Below are positions 31,124 through 40,394 of a stretch of 40,446 bases of DNA, piece by piece. The DNA lies in NCBI GenBank assembly GCA_036940085.1, contig JALLBK010000022.1, forward strand, positions 1-40,446. Reading direction: 5' to 3'. Made by a program: the position numbers and the translations under genes. Under the pieces are notes generated by a model, which worked only from the letters and a program-made list of their open reading frames with translations, ran no database searches and was not told the origin of the DNA. Each line of letters opens with the position of its first letter. The first letter of the stretch is position 1. Source of the stretch: Discostella pseudostelligera (Eukaryota; Bacillariophyta; Thalassiosirophyceae; Thalassiosirales; Thalassiosiraceae).

Positions 31124-32943
31124 TTAACAAATGCTATTGGGAAGTTCTTTCCCCCTCAACCCGGTGCTAAAATTGTCGATGTTCTCGATGGTCGTCGACA
31201 CAATCTTATCAATGGCCTCTCGAGTGAAGAATGCTTGGTGAGCCGTCATCACCACACGGTTGTTACCAAGCAACGCCGTGAGGGTACTGTCAATGATGGC
31301 CTTGCCACTCCAATCTTGGAAGAAGTAGTCGCCTTCATTTTCGTACACATCAAGTCCGCACCCTCCAATGATGTCCGATTGAAGGCCAGTAACCAATGCA
31401 GATGTATCAATCAACCCTCCACGGGACGTGTTGATCAAAACGACTCCCTTTTTTAGGAGGGGTAGGACACTTGCATTGATGGTGTGCTTAGTTGCTGGAA
31501 GGAGGGGCATCATGAGGAAGATGACGTCGCAATTTTTGTAAATCTCTTCCTGGGGAACATATTTTCCACCCATGTCCTTGACGGCGTCAGATTCAAAGAC
31601 ATCATATGCCAACAAATTGGCCCCAAATCCGGTGATGATGCGACATAGGATCTGCCCAATCTGACCAGTGCCCATAACTCCAACCGTCTTTCCGTGAATA
31701 TCCACGCCAAGAAGCGACGAATCGAGCGTAAAGTCGGCCATTTTGACGCGGGTGGAGGCGGCGGGGATTCGTCGATTGACTGACATGAGTAGAGCAATTG
31801 CATGCTCTGCCACAGCATAGGGGCTGTATGCGGGGACTCTTACAATGGAAATGCCAAACGTCTTGGCAGTTTTGATATCCACGCGGTCGAATCCAGCACA
31901 TCGCATCGCAATGAGTTTCACCTACGAGAGAGAGAAGTGGCGAGGTCGACGATTGCAGTGCAACATGGATTAGGTACTGCATGCGTTCATTCATCAATGC
32001 ACGTCCATGGAAAATGAGATGCTTACCCCGCACATCGATAGGACCGTGATCGTTTCGGCATCCGCTGTATCATTGACAAAAAGACAAATCGCATCGTATC
32101 CAACTGCAAATCTGGCAGTGTGGGCATTGAGGCGGTCATTGGTGAAATCCATCTTCACCATCAAATCTTTTCCACTTTCGTTGAATGCTTTCACCTGTTC
32201 AGGGGCGAATATTGGTCAGAGAATTAGTGCATATCTGACGTAAGGTCGCGCAAGTAATACTGTGTAAACTCTTACCTGCGGTTCAAATGTCTCTTTCACC
32301 CATGAAGTGGTATCATAACATAGCACTTTTATCAGATTTTTTTTCGTCGACGACTCATTTTCATCCTCGTCGTGATGTTTGTCTACAATGGAACGGACAA
32401 TTTTAGTAGTAGATCTCAACCTATTCGAGAGAACCTTCACGACTTCCAATGAATGCTAGAGGTAGGTAGAGAGGATACGATGAATTCGAGGATGCAGTGA
32501 GTACTACGCCAGGACAAACAATTATGATGACTTCAACGCTCGCCCATGATGCTCACCATTGAATTGGATTCACACATCTTCCTAAAGTCGTCTCCACTGA
32601 CCTCCCACACCCTCGCTCCACCTGCGCCAGCGACGATGGTTGCGAATGCCACCTCCTCGTGTGGAGAAGCACCGGCGACATGCAGAAACCCAGTGACGCT
32701 GCCTGGGCCTACCACATCAATTTGGAAGGGTACATCAGCTTCGGTGCCTTCTTCGGATTGACGCTTTGTACGGTATAGAGTACCCGATTCAACAATGAGA
32801 AAAGAGTTGATGCGATCGCCTTCGTTGATGAAAATTTGTCCCTCTGGACTATCGCTTGGGACCATGAGCTTCGCGAGATCATCCTGGAAGGCACCAGAGT
32901 AGTTGGCCCAGTATTGACTCTTTTCAAGCACTGCTTTCGCCAT
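31124..32943 (-). CDS. cyclic-nucleotide-binding-fold domain fused to D-lactate dehydrogenase, four exons
   Basis: Exons 32943-32557, 32455-32276, 32194-32027 and 31921-31124 each join at phase 0 (donors GTGAGC, GTAAGA, GTAAGC), giving about 510 residues. Residues about 15-155 form a CNB-like beta-barrel: IFINEGDRINSFLIVESGTLY is the typical eGdxxdxfyivxxGxl element and the end SGDDFRKMCESNSMHSLEVV-KVLSNRLR fits the closing helices across the intron. The phosphate-binding cassette (GFLHVAGASPHEEVAFATI) lacks the standard Arg-Ala, so the ligand may not be cAMP or cGMP. Residues about 165-510 are a D-isomer 2-hydroxyacid dehydrogenase of the fermentative LdhA type: RCAGFDRVD, MGTGQIGQ (NAD loop), NTSRGGLIDT (Arg), GLDVYENEGDYFF (Glu) and MTAHQAFFT (His). 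Reaction: pyruvate to D-lactate with NADH. Confidence 0.85.
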
Positions 32944-33293
32944 GATTCTGTTCCGTCAAGATCAGCAACAATATAGGAAATCCTGGATTTGAAAATTATG
33001 AGCATGTATCAAATCTCCGTCTTTATGAACGTGACCATCGGCAGCGACAGGCGACAGTGACATCGAACTCTCCTTTCATCGACATCGACATCGGGAAAAG
33101 ATGAAAGCTGCATACGATAGGACAGAGTCAGAGTGCATCTTCACGAGTTCTCCTCTCCCGCCCAATTCCACTTAAATTTAGCGATGTATTTCACGAAACT
33201 GCCGTAGGGGTGATCACTTAAATCTTTTAGGATCTTTGATTCACGGCGGACTTCATACGATCTTTTGGAGAGATTCTGCAACGAGGCACGAAG
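32944..33293. promoter_or_regulatory. divergent promoter region
   Basis: About 350 bases between the CNB/D-lactate dehydrogenase gene (-) and the protease-like gene (+). A CTCCCGCCCAATT element at about 33155-33167 resembles the E2F-like motif. No gene is seen. Confidence 0.4.
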
Positions 33294-34439
33294 ATGAAGT
33301 TCGCATGTAAATTCATCTCAATCATTCATAACTCATTACGATACCTCTCTTCGACAATGAATGCGATGATGATCAGCCATCCAGCCTTCTTCATGCTCAT
33401 TTCATTTGTTTCTACATTATTTGCATTTCATATTCACCCGAATGTGCATAAGCTGCACCGTCAGAGACATCATCGGCGTAAATTGTCAACCGAACATTCA
33501 GAAGGCACTCCTCAGTTAATTGGAATTGTAGCGCCACTCAAATATGTCGGTCCATATGCTTGTTTGCAACTCGACTTCCCTCATTTGTTAGGGACATCCC
33601 TTACCTTTCTATTAGACACTGGTGCGAATGTAAATGCCATAAGCAAGCATGTCGCAGACAAACTGGACCTCCCGGTAGTGATGAAGAAGGAGGACCTTTC
33701 CATTCTCGCATCAGCTGGCGCAGGAGGATCGTTTCAGCCGGGAGATTTCGTCATGTTGGGAGACTGCCAGCTGGGAGATATGCCCAAAGATCAACCGAAC
33801 ATTACATTTATGACCAACCTAACAGCTGCAGCAATTGACTTGGGAGTCGCCAACATGTTCAGCAACGGATTGCTTGGGTCATCATTCTTTGAATGTTTTC
33901 CTGCAGGTGTGGAGTTTGACTTTCATGGTACAGATGGTGATCCTCCGACAATCATATTTTATTATGGCCAATCATTACCTGATTGGGCAAAGAACAATTC
34001 GCTTTGTATACCAATAGGGGAATACTGGTGTGGCGTCCCTACAATCATCGTCATTGTGAATGGAATCAACATTACGGCCATTATTGATACTGGTTCTCCG
34101 ATCACTATCTTATCACCCAATGCCGCTCGAGAAGTAGGAGTTGAAACAGCGATTTCCAATAAACATATCACCGTCAAAACCAGAGGAATAGATGATGCAA
34201 CTGTAAATCTCTCACCGTCAAAGAATGGTGCACCAATCTCAATTGGAAACATTTCATTGGGAAACATAGAAACTGTGTGCGTAGGAGATTTACCAGGTCT
34301 ATCCCTCGCTGGTAAATTATCCGATTCAGATTGTCCGCAGATGCTGCTTGGACTTGACGCATTGCGGCGCACGTATCGAATGATATTGAGGCTACCTCAT
34401 AACGAGGTCTGGTTTGAAGAGATGCCAGTTGGTGCGTAA
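33294..34439 (+). CDS. two-lobed retropepsin-like aspartic protease
   Basis: A single exon of 381 residues. Two aspartic protease half-sites occur in one chain: TFLLDTGANVNAIS (DTG 108-110) followed by GLLGSSFFECF, and TAIIDTGSPITILS (DTG 265-267) followed by MLLGLDALRRTYRMIL. Each lobe therefore has the DTG loop and the later hydrophobic-hydrophobic-Gly strand of A2/retropepsin-like domains, and the protein could form its active site within one molecule. Residues 29-45 are hydrophobic (signal peptide or anchor), followed by a His/Arg-rich stretch. No reverse transcriptase, integrase or gag-like sequence adjoins it, so it reads as a cellular gene. The start could be the Met at 33357. The substrate is unknown. 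Confidence 0.8.
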   Translation: MKFACKFISIIHNSLRYLSSTMNAMMISHPAFFMLISFVSTLFAFHIHPNVHKLHRQRHHRRKLSTEHSEGTPQLIGIVAPLKYVGPYACLQLDFPHLLGTSLTFLLDTGANVNAISKHVADKLDLPVVMKKEDLSILASAGAGGSFQPGDFVMLGDCQLGDMPKDQPNITFMTNLTAAAIDLGVANMFSNGLLGSSFFECFPAGVEFDFHGTDGDPPTIIFYYGQSLPDWAKNNSLCIPIGEYWCGVPTIIVIVNGINITAIIDTGSPITILSPNAAREVGVETAISNKHITVKTRGIDDATVNLSPSKNGAPISIGNISLGNIETVCVGDLPGLSLAGKLSDSDCPQMLLGLDALRRTYRMILRLPHNEVWFEEMPVGA

Positions 34440-34441
34440 AA

Positions 34442-36259
34442 TCACATGAGCAATCTCCGAACGCCAGAGAGCGATCCAGGATGTATAATCCCTTTCAATA
34501 AAGCTAATGGAATAAGTCTCAACTCTGGCTTAACCAACAGTGCGACTCCAATTACCATCCACAAATATCTTATTGGAAAAATGGCTCGTGCTGCGTTCGG
34601 ATATATCCCAGCGCCCATCATTTGTCGAAATTCTGAGTCAGCAGTATCTCTTGAAAAACCATCAGCTCTTGTCAGCGCGTATGAGCGCTCATACCCTGGC
34701 CCAAAGAGATATCCAATTAGCCATCCACCCGCTAAACCACCCAGATGCCCGGCATTGCTCACGTTCGGTACCAAGAAGCCGAATAGTAGCAACCACATCA
34801 TGTGTCTCACGACGTAATAGACAGCATCGGCGTTCCCCATTTTCATCAAACTAGCGAGCATCAACCCATACAAACCACATATACCTCCACTCGCTCCTAT
34901 GCAAAGTGATGACGCTGCACGGCTCCCAATGGTAGACAGAGTTTGTGCGATATTTCCACTGACGATCCCAACCAAATAGGCAGATAAATACACTCCCTTG
35001 CCTATTCCATTCTCTAGCCACGACGGAAGAGAAATCAACGCTCTCATATTCATCCCCAAATGCAACAATGATCCATGTATGAAACCTGATGACAAATATC
35101 TGTGCTTCTGAAGGCTCGATAGCGGATACGGTTGATGGGCGTAATCCAGAAAGAATGGTCCCATTGAATGCGCGGCAATTGGCCCCCTTCCAATAACTCT
35201 TCCCATTGCACCTTGCATCCTTGAACCGGATGCAATCACTAAGCCAACCCCACCTCCTACCAATCCTAGTGCACGTAGCACAACCTCAAGCGGAGTCCAT
35301 TGGGGTACTATATTATTCGCATCCAACGCCGACGCCGAATACATATTGCCAGCCACACTACCCGCGAGCATTCGGTTGAATCCAGGCAAATAGATCACCG
35401 CTGTAATAATCTGATATATGAATGCAAGAACATTTAATGTGAAAATTAAGTTCCGTGCTGAGTTGGGTTTGGACATGAAACCTCGAAGAAGTTTGGGTGA
35501 TGAGAATATATCGTTGTAGTTCCGTGTATGTTGTCGAATTGCAATCTTCTTCCGTGATGATGACCCGTCAGAAGATAACGACGATGGTAAATGTCTCCGA
35601 GGCAGTATGAGCGATACTAATGGAGACACCCAAGGAAACAATCTCTTCCACATCCGTTCCTTCTGCTGTTTCTTATTCCTCAGACTATGTTTCTGCATCC
35701 AAAATTCAATGTCATCTACGGATAATGGATCGAGGGGTTCAAAGTCGGAATAAGATTCAAGAGTTCGGATAATACCATATTCGGGAACATCATCGAAAAT
35801 CTTTGATTCTGCTTCGTCAAAATTAATAAAGTCGCTCATGTTGATAAGTTCATCATTCTCGACATCATCATCCCCGTCATTGTCTGCATCATTGTTTGCA
35901 TTGTTGTGTCGATGAGCGGACAGTCTCCTCCCACTGATGACGATGCCGGCTTCATTCTTTCTTTTCGCATAATGATAACATATTACGCGGTGATGGCGAG
36001 ATGAAGTGGAGGTAGTATGGAATGGGTTTCGGCATTGTATCTGCTGCGTTGGTAGCTGCAGTGATGCCGCCAGCGTAGGATACGACAGCACTGAATATAT
36101 GAGCGCCGACGAGAATCTCTGGCGGAGCTTTGGCATCTTCAGGTTGCCATTACAGGTTCTGCTTGTCGATCGCGCTAGGATGTGAGCTTGCCTTGATCTG
36201 TCGGCGTCGTGCGAATAGAGGTGGCGAATTCCGCTGTACCACTGAGCGGCGAAGTTCAT
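34442..36259 (-). CDS. rhomboid-family intramembrane serine protease
   Basis: A single exon of 605 residues. The rhomboid domain is in the C-terminal 330 residues with at least six hydrophobic helices. Key residues: SLLHLGMNM (His and Asn of the HxxxN oxyanion motif on helix 2), IGASGGICGLYG (catalytic Ser in GxSG on helix 4) and SNAGHLGGLAGGWLIGY (catalytic His on helix 6), so it should be active. The N-terminal about 270 residues are polar, with an acidic Asn/Asp run (about 115-140). A leader-like segment MPKLRQRFSSALIYSVLSYPTL starts at the second Met (36136) and may mark the true start; an organelle location is possible. Convergent with the protease-like gene, and divergent from the RRM gene. 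Confidence 0.9.
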   Translation of the reverse strand: MNFAAQWYSGIRHLYSHDADRSRQAHILARSTSRTCNGNLKMPKLRQRFSSALIYSVLSYPTLAASLQLPTQQIQCRNPFHTTSTSSRHHRVICYHYAKRKNEAGIVISGRRLSAHRHNNANNDADNDGDDDVENDELINMSDFINFDEAESKIFDDVPEYGIIRTLESYSDFEPLDPLSVDDIEFWMQKHSLRNKKQQKERMWKRLFPWVSPLVSLILPRRHLPSSLSSDGSSSRKKIAIRQHTRNYNDIFSSPKLLRGFMSKPNSARNLIFTLNVLAFIYQIITAVIYLPGFNRMLAGSVAGNMYSASALDANNIVPQWTPLEVVLRALGLVGGGVGLVIASGSRMQGAMGRVIGRGPIAAHSMGPFFLDYAHQPYPLSSLQKHRYLSSGFIHGSLLHLGMNMRALISLPSWLENGIGKGVYLSAYLVGIVSGNIAQTLSTIGSRAASSLCIGASGGICGLYGLMLASLMKMGNADAVYYVVRHMMWLLLFGFLVPNVSNAGHLGGLAGGWLIGYLFGPGYERSYALTRADGFSRDTADSEFRQMMGAGIYPNAARAIFPIRYLWMVIGVALLVKPELRLIPLALLKGIIHPGSLSGVRRLLM

Positions 36260-36317
36260 GGTCGATCGGCGGAGGCGGCGGCCGGCGGCTTCGGGTGGCG
36301 GGAAGGACAGAACCCTC

Positions 36318-36362
36318 TGACGTCAGCAACCAGACGTAACGCGATACGCGTCTCCCGCCAAA
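36318..36362. promoter_or_regulatory. CRE palindrome and E2F-like motif in rhomboid/RRM promoter
   Basis: A perfect TGACGTCA (cAMP-response-element palindrome, bZIP site) lies at 36318-36325 and TCCCGCCAAA at 36353-36362. Both are inside the 249-base region between the divergent rhomboid and RRM genes. Related TGACGT elements are known in CO2/cAMP-responsive diatom promoters; whether this one works is unknown. Confidence 0.6.
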
Positions 36363-36508
36363 CGCGAAAGATCCATCACCATTCATTCCTCACCGATCAC
36401 CGATCACCAAAACCATGGCCATTGCCATTGCCGCACCCTACGCCCCAAAACCAAATCACCTGCCGACGCCAAACACTGCCATCTTACTAACATCGCAAAT
36501 CCTTTATC

Positions 36509-37764
36509 ATGGGCGAGAAGAAATCCATCGATGGCGATGCAATATCATCTCTCGCTACCGACATCATATCCGCCATTCGTTCCTGCGACAATGGCAAATC
36601 GATGGACCTCAAGGTCTTGCGCTCTGCTGTACTGACAACAACCGACATTGACAAATCCTCCAAAAAGTTATTCAAATCTGCAGTCAAGTTGCTAGAGAAA
36701 GATGAGAAGGTGTCCTTGAGCTCTGAGGGTGTTGTAAAATTGTCTAAATCGGAACGACGAGACGGTGGCAATTCCGATGAGAAGAAAGACAAGAAGAGGA
36801 GCAAGCGGAAATCAAAGGAGAATGAAGCTGATGTGGTCGATGACGGTGATGATAAATCGATGAAAAAGAAACAACGTACCACAGAAGAAGACGAAGAATT
36901 AAACGCTGATGACTCACAACAATATGAACAGAACAACGATGATGATATCGAACAAAATAATGATGGTAATGAAGATGGCGGCGATAACGACTCCAAACAT
37001 AAAAACAAACCCTGCAAGAACAATCCTCAGGGTATCACTCGACTCTTCCTTGGAAATCTCCCATTTGCCATATCTGAACCCACACTCAACACCCATCTCG
37101 AAGAATGCATCACACACGTCAAGTGGATCACAGACAAGGCCACTGGTAAATTCTACGGTAGTGCCTTCGTAGAGGTACGCAATTCGAAAGATGCTGCCAA
37201 GGCAGTCACACAAATCAATGGAACGATGTTGATGGGACGACCAATCAAAATTAACTTTGCCCCCGTCCGATCTGGTGAAGAGAATGATTGGCCACCACGT
37301 AGTCGAGTCATTACTGGTGGAAAGTTGGCCAATGCAGGAGGTGGAGGTGGTGGAAGTGGTGGTGGACAGGCCGGTGGATCCGGTATCAAGGCCATGAACG
37401 CCAAACCAGACGGGTGTTGCAAATTGTTCATTGGGAATTTGTCCTATGATATTGATGATGAGGGAATAACCAAGTTCTTCATGGGCGTCGAGGCTGAGTT
37501 GAAGGCGGTACGGTGGTTGTATCATCAAGACAGTGGAGATTTCAAGGGCTGGTGAGTCCGTCATTGAAGAAATTATTGCTGTTGCATTCACATGTGTTTT
37601 GCTTTATCTGACCTTGCAAACTATCAATTTTCATTTGCTCAAATCGTATACTGGATATCAGTGGATATGTTGATTTTTGGAATACAGAGGCCTGTGAGAA
37701 GGCTGCCACTCTAAACGGTAAGACTTTATTAGGGAGACCCATCCGTATTGATTGGGCTGAATAG
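36509..37764 (+). CDS. nucleolin-like protein with two RRMs, two exons
   Basis: Exons 36509-37551 and 37662-37764 encode 381 residues; the junction reads FKG-CGYVDFW and restores the RNP1 of the second RRM. The N-terminal about 90 residues are helical and lysine-rich, followed by alternating basic (KKDKKRSKRKSK) and acidic/Asn (DDDIEQNNDGNEDGGDND) stretches like those of nucleolin. RRM1 (about 175-255) has RNP2 LFLGNL and RNP1 GKFYGSAFVEV. A Gly-rich linker follows. RRM2 (about 305-380) has RNP2 LFIGNL and ends LLGRPIRIDWAE. A nucleolar or rRNA-processing role (Nsr1/nucleolin) is inferred from the layout. Start at an ATG in a divergent promoter with CRE and E2F-like sites. Confidence 0.88.
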
Positions 37765-37834
37765 AAAAAATGAGTAATGATATTTAAGTCTTCAAGATCG
37801 ATAACATTATGTCGAATACGATTAAATATTTATT

Positions 37835-38125
37835 ACAGCTGCGAGACATTCCATGTCTTGCCAACAACATTTATGATGGGCAGAGAAGGAGGAGGACAAT
37901 AAGCGGGCGGATGAATCATTTTTCTTCAATATCCCTTTGCCGCCAATGATTCATCGGGCCCGTTATCATCTGATGCGTCGAGCCATCAGTTACAGCTACG
38001 AGACATGCCATGCCTTGCCAGCAACACTTAAAATGTGCACAATGTGCGGATAGATCAATCATTTTTCTTTTCAGTGGGTTCTTTTGCCGCAGACGACTCA
38101 TCGGGCCCGTTCTCATCGGTGCTCT
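37835..38125. repeat. degenerate tandem duplication of the ubiquilin 3' end
   Basis: Unit 1 (37835-37989) and unit 2 (37992 to about 38125) align along their length at offsets of about 147-157 bases. Shared blocks include ACAGCTRCGAGACAT, CTTGCCARCAACA, AATCATTTTTCTT and TCATCGGGCCCGTT. Unit 2 contains the real last codons and stop of ubiquilin (38055 onward). Unit 1 is a decayed copy: on the minus strand it still reads NGPDES-L-AAKG before a stop, against NGPDESSAAKEP in the gene. Confidence 0.8.
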
Positions 38126-40130
38126 GGCTCACAGCAACGTCCTCGGTGTTACCTCCTGAAACAGCAGGATCAGCACCTGCAGTGTCCGAGCCATCACCCA
38201 TTTCCGGGGGACTTTCCAACAGAATTTCAATTGCCCGGTTGACATTTCCATGACTCGAAGTTAATGCACGAATATTCGCCGAACGGTCCGTGAAGCCCAT
38301 ATCATGGAGACTATTTAGCTGTTGTCGAAAGCGCTGACCGGGGGCAGGTTGAGATGCATTTCCACCAACGGGATGTTGACCACCACCGGCCGCGGGAGGC
38401 ATGAATGGAAACATAAAGGGGTTAGCCATAGGTGCCGCACTGGATGCACCTCTGTTTGTACCGCTGCTGCTAGATCCAAGTAGGTTGGAAAAGTCTAATC
38501 CTCCCGCGGGAGGAGCTGCTGCTGCACCACCACCGGTGCCGCCAAGAGTTGGTATCCCTCCTATCCCTGACATACTTCCATTGAGTTGCTCCATGGCCTG
38601 CTGCATTTGAATCATGGCACGAACATTGGTTGGGTCCATCATTGCCCGTATCTTCGTTTTATGCAACAAAACAGCAAGGAACAATAAGTTAGAATGATGA
38701 TGAATGCACAAAAGAAAGAAACCACATCAACTACGCACCGCCTGAGGATTCTCAAAAATAGCTGCTGCCTGCGGATTCGTCTGACGTAGCTGCTGAATCA
38801 TTGGGTTCGACTCCATCATCATTCTCATCGCTTCGGGATTATTCAACATGTTTTGCATCATATTTTGCATCATTGGATTTTCCATCATCTGGAGTGTAGC
38901 CTCGAGGTTGGGTCCGTTAGGACCCATGGCCGGATTTGCCCATGGATTACTTGCAGCAGCAGCACTTCCTCCTCCTCCCGCTCCGGGTGGCATTCCAAAG
39001 CTCCCCATACCCCCCATGTTCCCCATGAGTGACGCAAATGGATTCGCCCCTCCCGCACCACCTTGGCTGGTGGGTGCTCCCGACGTGGCCGACGGTGCCG
39101 GTGCCCCCCAAGGATTCGGCATGGCTCGATTGGTCGCTCCCTGTCCACTATTCGCACCACTTGCACTGTTACTTCCACCGCTACTATCACCACCACCTCG
39201 GCTTCCACTACTTCCACTCATCATGGCATCCATCATCGGCTCCTGAACATCCTCATACATCCTCCGTAATGCACTATATCCCCCGGGCATATTCTCAATT
39301 TGACTCATGGCCAAATCCTGATTCCGCATCATATTTTGCATCGCCGACGGGTCACGCATCATCTCCATCGAACGACGCATGAATTCCGGATCCTCAAGGG
39401 CATGTCGAAGCTCGGGATTGGAGTCCATAATTTGACGCATTTGGGGATTGCTTTCCATCATGCTACGTAAAAAGTCAGGCGAGTTCATTAGAGATTGTAC
39501 CATGGGATTATTCATCATTTCGGACATCATTTGTGGATTTTGTTGGAGCTGTTGTTGAAAGCTGGCCAAGTCGGGCATGCCACCGCCACCGCCACCTCCT
39601 GCTCCCATCATGGAATTCATCATGTTTGCATAGGGATTATTATTGGTAGAAGAATTGGCATTACCAAAGTTGAGAAAGGGGTTGCTGTTCAAGTTGGCGT
39701 TTGGATTGGGCTGGCTAGATGGGACAGTCGATGTGTTGCTGGTGGCGGCAGCAGTTGCGTTTGCACTACTGCCAGAATTGGCATGGACCCCGCTCGTCGC
39801 TCCTCCCCCCTTGACCAAATACAACACAATGCCATCATTGCCGGCGACATGACCACCCTCAATACCATAAAAGGCCAAAGTTCGAGTATCCTCACTAAGA
39901 ATCCGTCCCTTGTAAATCAATCGTTGTCTTTCCACGGCGCAATGGCCGCTCTCGTCCCGTTGAGCGATGAGCTCCTTGATCTGTCGAACGGTGCTGCTGG
40001 GTGTGATGATGGTGCCGCAATCGCCGCCGCCGATTTCGAAGCGGGCCGACGAGGAGAGTCGAATGATGAGTTTGAGGAAGCTGCTGCTGCTGCTGCTGCT
40101 GCCATTTTCAGAGGGGGCGACTCCAGTCAT
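38055..40130 (-). CDS. DSK2: ubiquilin / DSK2-type ubiquitin shuttle factor, two exons
   Basis: Exons 40130-38739 and 38651-38055 encode about 662 residues; the join reads NPQA-IRAMMDPTNV. Ubiquilins carry ubiquitinated clients to the proteasome. Domains: an N-terminal ubiquitin-like domain (about 18-95; LKLIIRLSSSARFEI, VRQIKELIAQ, RLIYKGRIL); STI1-type Met/Asn-Pro-rich repeats (about 190-300: MSEMMNNPMVQSLMNSPD, NPQMRQIMDSNPELRHAL, and a second set at about 430-485); and a C-terminal UBA domain (about 569-612: LNSLHDMGFTDRSANIRAL with the MGF loop). Gly/Ala/Asn-rich linkers are long. A Ser run near the N-terminus comes from a CTG/CAG-type repeat. Upstream is a cluster of five TTCCCGCC-type motifs. 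Confidence 0.94.
40079..40102. repeat. CTG trinucleotide run in ubiquilin exon 1
   Basis: An uninterrupted GCTGCTG run of about eight units, read on the minus strand as a poly-serine stretch near the ubiquilin N-terminus. A simple microsatellite, likely length-variable. Confidence 0.85.
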
Positions 40131-40307
40131 GGTGATCGATTATTGGTTTGCGAATTCAGTGATGCTATTGCCTCTTTATTATTGTAAGTACAATATTTGC
40201 TTTGGCTTTGGACTTGCTGCCTGCTGCCGAAACGATCTTGCTTCGCGCCGCGGAGGGCGGCGGGCGGCGGTGAAGCGACGCGAACGCGAACGATTTCGGA
40301 TTTAGAT

Positions 40308-40394
40308 TTCCCGCCAAAAAGGACTCGCCCGCCAAAATGTGACCTTCCCGCCAAAAATGAGAACTTCCCGCTAAAAATGAGAACTTCCCGCCAC
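40308..40394. promoter_or_regulatory. cluster of five TTCCCGCC-type motifs, E2F-like
   Basis: Copies at 40308-40318, 40327-40336 (GCCCGCCAAA), 40345-40355, 40365-40374 (TTCCCGCTAA) and 40385-40394, spaced 18-20 bases. The last three are embedded in a 20-base tandem repeat AAAAATGAGAACTTCCCGCY. The cluster lies 180-265 bases upstream of ubiquilin and may also serve a divergent gene beyond the window edge. The consensus matches the E2F/DP site TTTCCCGC; binding is inferred. Confidence 0.65.

Noticed and set aside
33294..34439. A retroelement remnant because of the retropepsin-like motifs
   Set aside because: No polymerase, integrase, gag or long terminal repeats nearby, and an intact single open frame with two lobes; it reads as a cellular gene.
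37916..38116. 66-codon minus-strand open frame downstream of ubiquilin
   Set aside because: It lies across the tandem duplication of the ubiquilin 3' end in a different frame and has no features of its own.
38848..39852. Long plus-strand open frames opposite ubiquilin
   Set aside because: Shadows of the Met/Asn/Pro-rich and Gly-rich ubiquilin codons; composition is Pro/His-rich with no domain.
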